From: Circinella umbellata
Taxonomy: Eukaryota > Mucoromycota > Mucoromycetes > Mucorales > Lichtheimiaceae
Assembly (NCBI GenBank): GCA_025093555.1
Contig: JAIWNF010000065.1
Location: 62,001 to 126,000, forward strand
Direction of reading: 5' to 3'
DNA: 64,000 nucleotides
Shown: positions 56,556-64,000 of the stretch, one piece after another
Position numbering within the stretch: position 1 is the first letter of the stretch
Layout of the letters: every line of letters starts with the position of its first letter
Program-made: the position numbers and the translations under genes
The notes under the pieces: model-generated
What the model saw: only the letters and a program-made list of their open reading frames with translations
What the model was told of the DNA's origin: nothing
Database searches by the model: none

Positions 56556-58701
56556 ATGAGTTCACAGGTTCAGGCATTACGATTAACAAAAGAATTAAGT
56601 TAGTATTTTATATTCTTACCTTTTTTTATGCATATATATATATATCGATTTGATAGTTGTTAGGAAGAACAAGAGCTTTAAAAACCGTTAACTAACATGA
56701 TCCTTTTCTTTTAATAAAAAACCTAAAATAAACCAGTGAGTATGGAACGAGATCCACCACCTGGAATTATTTGTCATCCAGTTGACGATGCAGACATGAC
56801 ACACCTTGAAGCTTGTACGGTTTTCTTCTATTTTTATCTGAAAAGAAAAAAAGATGAATGGAGGATGGGAGTTACATCAATTTCCTTAAAATTCAATGTT
56901 TTTGTTTCAATCACTATCGTATACTAATTTTGTTTTTGTTTCGTTGTATTAAGATATTAAGGGACCACCTGATTCACCTTATGAAAAAGGCACTTTTCGA
57001 TTGGATATACACATTCCTTCAGAATATCCGTTTTCTCCACCTACGATCAGATTTAAGACAATGATATATCATCCAAATGTAGATGATAGTGGAACCATTT
57101 GTTTGAATATCTTAAAAAAGAGTGAAAATGATGGTTGGAAACCTTCTTTGAATATTGAAGCTTCTTTAAAGTCTATTCAAGTATTAATGGGTGAACCAAA
57201 TCCTAATGACCCACTTGATCCTGAAATAGTAAGTTTTTTATTCTTATTTTTTATTTTTATTTTGTTTATTAATACATATATTAAATTATGTATAAATAGG
57301 CAAAAGAGTTTCAATTTGATAATGCTTTGTTTATTAGAAAAGCGAAAGAATTTGCTCAGAAATATGCTACAGGAGATCAAACTCATATTGATACAGTAAG
57401 TTCCTTTTTTTCTCTCTTCATACATATACATATATACAATATGGATGGATAATTAAATATATTATTTGCTGCGGATATAGGTAGTTAAAAACCCAACAAA
57501 GCGAGAAAAAGATGATAGCACAAATCAATCTCAACATAATATCCCAACAACGGAAAAATTAAATCGACCTTCTGAACGAAAATCAAAACTTTCTCTTTCA
57601 ACTAAAAAAAGAAAAGTAAGGGCATCGTCCTCATCAGACAATGATCGTATTACGACAACACTCGACTCGAAAAATGATAACACTACATCTACCAACACCA
57701 CCGTGAATATACAAACCAATACTCAAACATCCGATCGGGCACTTCCATCATTATCAATGTCACAGCGCAAACCAGATGAAATTCAATCGAATGGATCACA
57801 TGTACAATCGTCCACACCAGATTCTTCAAACTCGTCACAAAAAATGGACATCCAAAAAATTATTACAAATGTAAATGATGATAACGACGACGTTGATAAG
57901 GATCAAGCATTAATTATTATAAATGACGAAAAAATGGATAATGATGATAACAATAATCAATGGGTAATGAACGATAATGAGATGTATATTTCTGACGGAG
58001 AAGAAGTTATCGCTCTTGATGAATCTAATGATTCACAAATGTTGGAATCTTTACACTCGTCGTTACCACAATTACAAAAAAATAAAGGACAATCATCGTC
58101 ATCACCATCGAATAATATTAAAGATTCAGCTATTAGTAAAGGGGATAGAAGTACGGAACAAGATAGTGATATAAAGGCACAATCCGATGTGGAAATTGAA
58201 TCCTCTTCTTATTCACAACAAAAACCGTTATTATTAGCATCGTCGGCATCGTCCAGCGAACAAAAGGATAAGCGAGTGGATCCTACAATATCAGCAATTA
58301 TAGTAGACGAAGAAAATGGTATTCCTATTCAAGATACAGGTGATGCCACGGAAAAAGAAACAGATCAACACGACTATTCAGAATCTAGGCCTTCTCCAAA
58401 TAAGGATTTGGATGGATTTATGATTACTGATGATATTACATCGCGAAAACCGTTACAAGATTCACAATCATCACGAAATATACTTCATAATGATTTATTT
58501 CCACCACGGGATAAGGGAAAGGGAAAAGCCATTCGCAAATCACCATCACCATCACCATCATCATATAATTCATCATTTGGTGAGCATTATCATCAAATAT
58601 TCAGTGCAACGGATGATGAAAATTACATGCCAAAGAAACGAACGGTTAGTGTAAGCATGAGAAACAAGCTTAGTCTTAGTAGAAGCAAGCGCCAAAAATA
58701 A
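56556..58701 (+). CDS. UBE2T-like ubiquitin-conjugating enzyme with long C-terminal tail
   Basis: Exons are 56556-56598, 56737-56814, 56954-57228, 57300-57395 and 57481-58701, giving 570 residues. The UBC fold runs from about 1 to 160: RLTKELMSMERDPPPGIICH, YIKGPPDSPYEKGTFRLDIH, FSPPTIRF, HPNV, GTICLNIL (catalytic Cys90), WKPSLNI and MGEPNPNDPLDPEIA. This is the UBE2T pattern (human: WRPSLNI, SEPNPDDPLM), the E2 of the Fanconi anaemia pathway that ubiquitinates FANCD2 with FANCL. The ~400-residue tail is Ser/Asp/Asn-rich and disordered, with hydrophobic-plus-acidic stretches ALIIINDE, EVIALDES and SAIIVDEE that look like SUMO-interacting motifs, and a basic end. Animal UBE2T has only a short tail (about 40 residues). 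The tail is continuous in frame with the UBC domain. Confidence 0.9.
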
Positions 58702-59476
58702 TCAAATAATTATTTCTTTACATAATTATATTTTCTTTATGATTCTGTTACATTTTTCCCATACACACATACACACACGAAAAACACATCCGTATATAAA
58801 CACTTGTACTCAACATATCCTCTAAAAAAGAACATACTTTGTAAATTTACTTCCTTTAATTGTTAATATTTAAATAATTTGGTAAATCTTATATCAATAA
58901 ACTGCATATAAATTATTATAATTGTAAGATTTATTACTATAAGTTTGATTAACACGTATCATAAGCTTTACTGCCGCAAAATACTAACCAAGGATGTATT
59001 ATCAAATTTAACTTTCGGCTAAATTTTGTGGCGAACTTGGAAAGTCCGGGAATAATTTAGGATAAAAAGAAAAAAATAAGATTACACTTTTACTAATTAA
59101 AAAAAAACATAAGCTTAACTCCTTGAAAGAAATAACTATGTACGTACTATCGAATAACCTTTTTTTTTTCTATAATAATCATAAGAGACTTACATTCTTT
59201 TTTTTATGACTTTCATGATTTTTCAAGTAGTTATTAATAATATCCTGAAAAACTCCTATAGAAAAAGATTCCCATTGTCAAAAGCCTGACTAATCCAATA
59301 TACGCACGGTCTGTAAACATAAAGTCACAGCCGAATCATGTCAAATGCATTACTATAATCAACTTCTTTTGCTTCCCCAGATATATCACATAGCTCTGTA
59401 TAAGCTTATATCATTCGTATTATTTCTTTCTTTCTCACCCTTTCTCTCTTCTTCTTTTTCTCTTTAAAGCATAATA
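58702..59476. other. Intergenic, no gene seen
   Basis: This holds the 3' UTR of the E2 gene and the promoter/leader of the isomerase gene, with a pyrimidine-rich leader (TTTCTTTCTTTCTC...) just before the ATG at 59477. Confidence 0.5.
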
Positions 59477-60798
59477 ATGTCTATTCCAAAGTTTGATACT
59501 CTTGAAATCACAGTTTCCCGAAATGGTGTTTGTGAAATTGCATTCAATAGACCTAAAGTGCTGAATGCATTCAATGCAGATGCATATGAGGTAAATTTTT
59601 AATCTCAAAATAATATTTATATATGACAAATGGCATAACGAATGTAAGGTTTTTCTTTTATAGAATTGGCTTAGTGCTATAAAGTGGGCTAAAGCAGCCG
59701 ACTCAGTAAAAGTAGTTGTATTCACAGGAAGAGGTCGATTTTATTCTTCAGGGCAAGAATTGGCAAAGCAAGATAAACCCAAGGAGCGTCGTAATACAGT
59801 AAAGTAAGCAATCAATTGATTCATTTTTTTTGTTCTCAATGTATATTGACCTATTCCTGTTGTGCTAAATTTACGCTTCTTGATCCTACTTTTTTTTATA
59901 TGATAAAAACAATCTAGATATCTTGTCGATGAATTGATCACATTCCCTAAACTGTTAATTGCTTCTGTGAATGGTCCTGCTTATGGTATCAGTGTTACAA
60001 CGTTAGCTCTTTGTGATGTTGTTTATTGTGTTCCTCATGCTACGTTCACTACACCGTTTATGAAATTAGGTAGTTTATTATTATCACTCATCATTTACTG
60101 TTGTACTGTTGTACATGGTTACTAACATTCTATTATCCTTTGCTATTATCTATCGATGTTGATGTCAGGCTTTGCTGCAGAAGGTTGTTCTTCTTATTTA
60201 TTTCCAAAAATCATGGGTCATTCTCGTGCAAATGAAATGCTGGTATTTTTTTTTTTTTTTGCTTACAACTACGTTTAGACGAATTATAATGGTGGCGTAT
60301 AGATAGTAATCTATATAAGCTATTCACTAAAACTCTATCTCGTTTATTTTTTCTTCAAAAAATATAAAAAAAAGTTGATGGGCCGGACCTTTTCAGCACA
60401 AGAAATGGTTGAAGCAAGTATGGTAGCCCGCATATATCCTACTGAAGGTTTCCGTGAAACTGTACTTAAACTTGCAGAAGATACTGCCAAGTTTTCAGCT
60501 GATGCATTGGCTACTACCAAAAAACTTAGTAGAGATGCTGAACGTAAAACTTTATTGGAGGTAAATAATGCTGAAATGGCCGCGTTGGCTATCCGTACAA
60601 CTAGCAAGGATTCAATTGAAACTGTTCGTCGATTTGCTGGTAAGTGAATGTACTCCAGGCTCTGAAAACTGTTTATATGTATGCCCAATACGTATTAACA
60701 ATAATTTTGCTTTTTATTTTTGGTTTTATATTATAACAGAGGAAGCTGAACAAAGGCGACTTGAAAAGCAAAAAGCAAAACAAGAAAGCAAGCTTTAA
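59477..60798 (+). CDS. Peroxisomal enoyl-CoA delta isomerase/hydratase (ECI2-like)
   Basis: Exons are 59477-59590, 59664-59803, 59918-60069, 60169-60242, 60375-60639 and 60740-60798, giving 267 residues. The crotonase fold is clear: EIAFNRPKVLNAFN, FTGRGRFYSSGQEL (oxyanion loop), NGPAYGISVTTLALCDVVYC and TTPFMKLGFAAEGCSSYLFP. The Glu of AEGCSS (about residue 140) corresponds to the catalytic Glu of delta3,delta2-enoyl-CoA isomerases such as human ECI2 and yeast Eci1. The protein ends in Ser-Lys-Leu, a classic PTS1 peroxisomal signal. Its role is to move double bonds of unsaturated fatty acids during beta-oxidation. The acyl-CoA-binding domain of animal ECI2 is absent, as in other fungi. Confidence 0.95.
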
Positions 60799-63783
60799 AT
60801 TATGATTTTATTTTGTAATAACCATTATTATCTAGTTATTAATAATTACTCTTTATTTATTACCACCACCGATGTAATTTTGTTTCACAATGCTGACTAC
60901 ACACTAAGATTGTTTTGGTAGTTATTACGTGTATAATAATATTAATTGTCAGAAAGGAAAATATGTTTTTTTTTAAAAGTTGGGATCCGCCTTATTGGAA
61001 AATAACTGAGTAGTCTTTCCAATATTAAATACGATGATTATGCTGGGGGAAAATCTTTTTACGTATGTATATTTTTACACAGGTTATGATAATATTCAAT
61101 CATATACAGCAAGAACTATTTCTGCAATATAATGGTAGTGTGACCAATATACAAACTGATCCCTTGAGTGCGTAGATTCATAGAAATTCAGTTGCTACGC
61201 AAATAATTTTACTGAGACAAAAAAAGAGCGTGTGTGAATAAATTATAGGGCTCGTATTCATTATATACGATAAGACCTTAATAGTTACTGCTAATATAGA
61301 ACTCATTCGCGATTCTTTTATAATCTACTCTCTGCCAACAATTCGGACCCCCCGCTTAATTACCTTGATCTTTAATCTGTTATATGTCGTATACTATATT
61401 ACTGTATTACTTTTTGTGCATTTTTTGTAACTACGTACGCCAAAATCCCATGCATTTTACGGGTATGTAGAACTATTATTTTCTATGGTGATCGTTTTGC
61501 AAACCGGCCTGTAGTGGATCCTTGTCAACAATGGTTACGTACAACTGTAACAGCAACATCAATTTTGCAGCTTTTATTACATGTCTTTTGATGATCCATG
61601 AATAAAAGAAGCAATGTTAGGAGCACTGATATAAGAATAGAATTCCTGAAGTTCACAATACTTTACTCGCGCTAGTGACACTCATCTCATTATGATAGAA
61701 ATGATAACCACCAAAAAAAAACGTCGATTCCAAAACACCAAATTATAATATCTCTAGTTGTTTATCATGGCGACAACAACATGTCAGTATTGCCACAATG
61801 TTCGATGATCTGAAAACGTTATGCTAGGTACTTGGTTTACTAAGTTATTACAAAAAAACGAGGTGTTGAGTATTTGAAAATTAAAAAAACCATTCCTCAT
61901 TTTATGATGCCCCTCATGCACTTGATGGTTTATTAATTTATCTTAAGACTTTCAAAGTAACTGTGAATTCTCTCGATAGTATCGACATATCAAATGTTAA
62001 AAAAAAAGCCAGCTTCATCAACAGACTATTGTTTTAGGCAATGCTATGATGTAGGTTTTCAACATATTGTATACAATTTCCGGCAGCTCAGAATTAAGCT
62101 ATCACAAGTGTACATTAAAAAAGAATAGGTTGTTTCGTTGAAACAATAACAATAGATACCATCTTATCATCAAGGTATGTTGTTGAAATAGACCACATTC
62201 ATTAATAAAAAAAAACACTCTAGAGCATATGCTAAATAGTTGGTAGTTGTAAAAAACGCGGCTTAAGCAAAAAGGTGGATGAATTACAACATAGAAGAAT
62301 CTTACAAAAAGATATATTTTGCTTCTGTACTCATTAGATATAGACCAGATGCTTAAATTATCTTTATATGACTGTTACTGCAAATTCAAAAACTAAAGTG
62401 TCTCTTACGTATAGAGACAGGAGGGCTTATTTGATAAAAAAATACTTTGTTAGGTGCTTTTTTTTTGTTAATATGATCACTCAAATTGTTTGCATTTATT
62501 ATTATATTATCAAGGAGTGATGTATATGAGTATATTATAATATTTTACAAAAAATATACTGTAAAAGTATTTTATATGACATCAATAGCATATATAAGCA
62601 AATATATGGAGTATAGTCTTTTGGAAAAAAAATCACAAACAACGTATAAATGTCGTTTATTGGTGCGTAAAAAAGAATCTACTGCTATAAGGGTTATTAC
62701 GTGTGTAAAATCAGTATCTAGTAAAAGACTTTTGTAATGACAGATCAATTTATTTCTCATACGCTGATTAGTTTATTATATATATCTTTCTTGTTGCCCG
62801 GCGGCTAAATCCGTTTATTAAGATTTGTTACCTAGCTCTAATAAAAATATAGTTTGTATGTAAAAATTTTACTAACTACATCAACTGACGTAGTACACTT
62901 TTATACGTACTTTTTTGGTTCGAATAAATATTTATTGCAACAATACGTAAAGATGTATTAAATTATATAAAGGTCATTAAATATATTTTGAAGACAGTAC
63001 TTTTTGTCATTTTTAATATCACTTAATATACGTATGACATCCCGAAAAATAGGCGTTGATGGCAGGCTTAAATGTCGTGCAAAATCATGTTACCCCATCC
63101 ATCATTTGTGTTACATAGATAAAAACCATATCAATATCTATCATTTTTCCCATAAGCTTGTCATTTGTTGATTGCTCTGCAAATAAAATCTAATCGTCAT
63201 TTTACTTCTCTGGTTTTTTTTTCTATATCATTTTTTTTTTACTATGACATTGTACTTTAATTGTACGTAACTCTCTGCTTCACATTCTTATTTGTTCTTT
63301 TTTTTTATTTTGGTAAAAAACTAAAGATATTTAAATTTAAAACTGCATATAATAGTGTTTAGTTTAGTTTAGTTTAGTTTAGTTTTATTTTTGTTTTGTT
63401 TTGTAGGTCTATTATCAACAATAGTACCGTTATACAAAAATGTGGAGAAGTTATTTTTACCATTTATATTTTTTTATTACCCAGCATGGGAATTATTTTC
63501 CAGATTTGTAAACTTTCTGTGTAGAGATTAGTGTATATTTCTCCCACCCAAATATTTATTATTTCATATAAATACATCAGAACAACAAAAATGTTAAATG
63601 ATAACAAAAAAAAAACTTGATAAGATAAAATATCATTCTTAATGAAAAACGATAAAATGGTAATACTTTATATTTTGTCAATGATTTACCATATATTATT
63701 TCACGTTTGCTTTCTTTCTAATTGAAACAAACATTTTTTTTTACCTATACACTACTTATTTATACAAATAACAATAAATAATC
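60799..63783. other. 3-kb intergenic region, no gene seen
   Basis: No gene is supported. Between about 61500 and 62110 there are short plus-strand frames (for example DAPHALDGLLIYLKTFKVTV) that may be remnants of a coding region, but stops are frequent and no family was recognised. A GTTTA pentanucleotide repeat lies near the downstream promoter. Confidence 0.5.
63357..63385. repeat. GTTTA pentanucleotide repeat
   Basis: Five perfect GTTTA units plus a partial unit, about 400 bp upstream of the permease gene. Confidence 0.95.
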
Positions 63784-64000
63784 ATGAAAACACAACAACA
63801 AAAGACGACAACGATAATAAGTAGCAATAGTAAAAATGATGTTATAACAACTGAAATAGAAAACATAGCCAAAATAGACAATCTATCGACAAAAGAACAA
63901 AGAGAAGGATCGTCAACTTTAACAAACGATGAAGATCGCGATGCTCAACGACTTGCTGAACTTGGATATAAACAAGAGTTCAAACGTGAAGTAACATTAT
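63784..64000 (+). CDS. APC-family amino acid/GABA/choline permease, 3' end cut by window
   Basis: ATG at 63784 opens a cytosolic N-terminal region rich in Thr/Asn/Gln, then EDRDAQRLAELGYKQEFKRE, the characteristic motif directly before transmembrane segment 1 in fungal APC permeases such as Uga4 and Hnm1. The first membrane segment begins where the window ends. The substrate cannot be determined. Confidence 0.8.
   Translation, partial: MKTQQQKTTTIISSNSKNDVITTEIENIAKIDNLSTKEQREGSSTLTNDEDRDAQRLAELGYKQEFKREVTL

Overview
The window is nuclear DNA of a filamentous fungus, most probably Mucoromycota and likely Mucorales. The genes have many short GT-AG introns and AT-rich intergenic DNA. The gene set is typical of early-diverging fungi: a forkhead factor, a GH43 arabinanase, a hephaestin-like multicopper oxidase and a BK-type potassium channel. 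The retroelement and DDE-transposase remnants also resemble families I know from Mucorales. No species is claimed.

Layout. Positions 1-9.2 kb hold a truncated ATF/CREB bZIP gene (-), a forkhead gene (+), 5.1 kb without a gene, and RPS25 (+). Positions 9.3-18.7 kb hold moaC and moaA (both -, molybdenum cofactor step 1), a 21-exon Slo/BK potassium channel (+) and a secreted multicopper oxidase (-). Positions 19-21 kb hold a decayed F-box/LRR-like gene.

Positions 22.5-41.3 kb are a transposon island. It contains two inverted copies of one retroelement. One copy is split by an almost intact Merlin DNA transposon, which has an exact 8-bp target duplication, one nonsense codon in its transposase and a tRNA-like segment. 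The island also has a pogo-like MITE, a TA-flanked 0.8-kb inverted-repeat element, a second A-rich Merlin-type transposase fragment, an AT-rich block with a strong GC hairpin, three decayed members of a PD-(D/E)XK-like lineage gene family, a broken DDE transposase and the N-terminal part of another transposase.

Positions 42.8-64 kb return to dense housekeeping genes: GH43 arabinanase (+), PINX1 (-), TatD-type nuclease (-), the FG nucleoporin Nup58/Nup49 (-), an MFS monocarboxylate transporter (+), a UBE2T-like ubiquitin E2 with a 400-residue tail (+), a peroxisomal enoyl-CoA isomerase ending in SKL (+) and the start of an APC-family permease (+, cut by the window end).

Functional links are few, as expected in a fungal genome. 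moaA and moaC are adjacent, same-strand genes for consecutive catalytic steps of one reaction. The other genes are independent. Exon models were built by hand from splice consensus and reading-frame continuity; every model given as intact closes in frame, but none has transcript support and individual boundaries may be off by a few bases.
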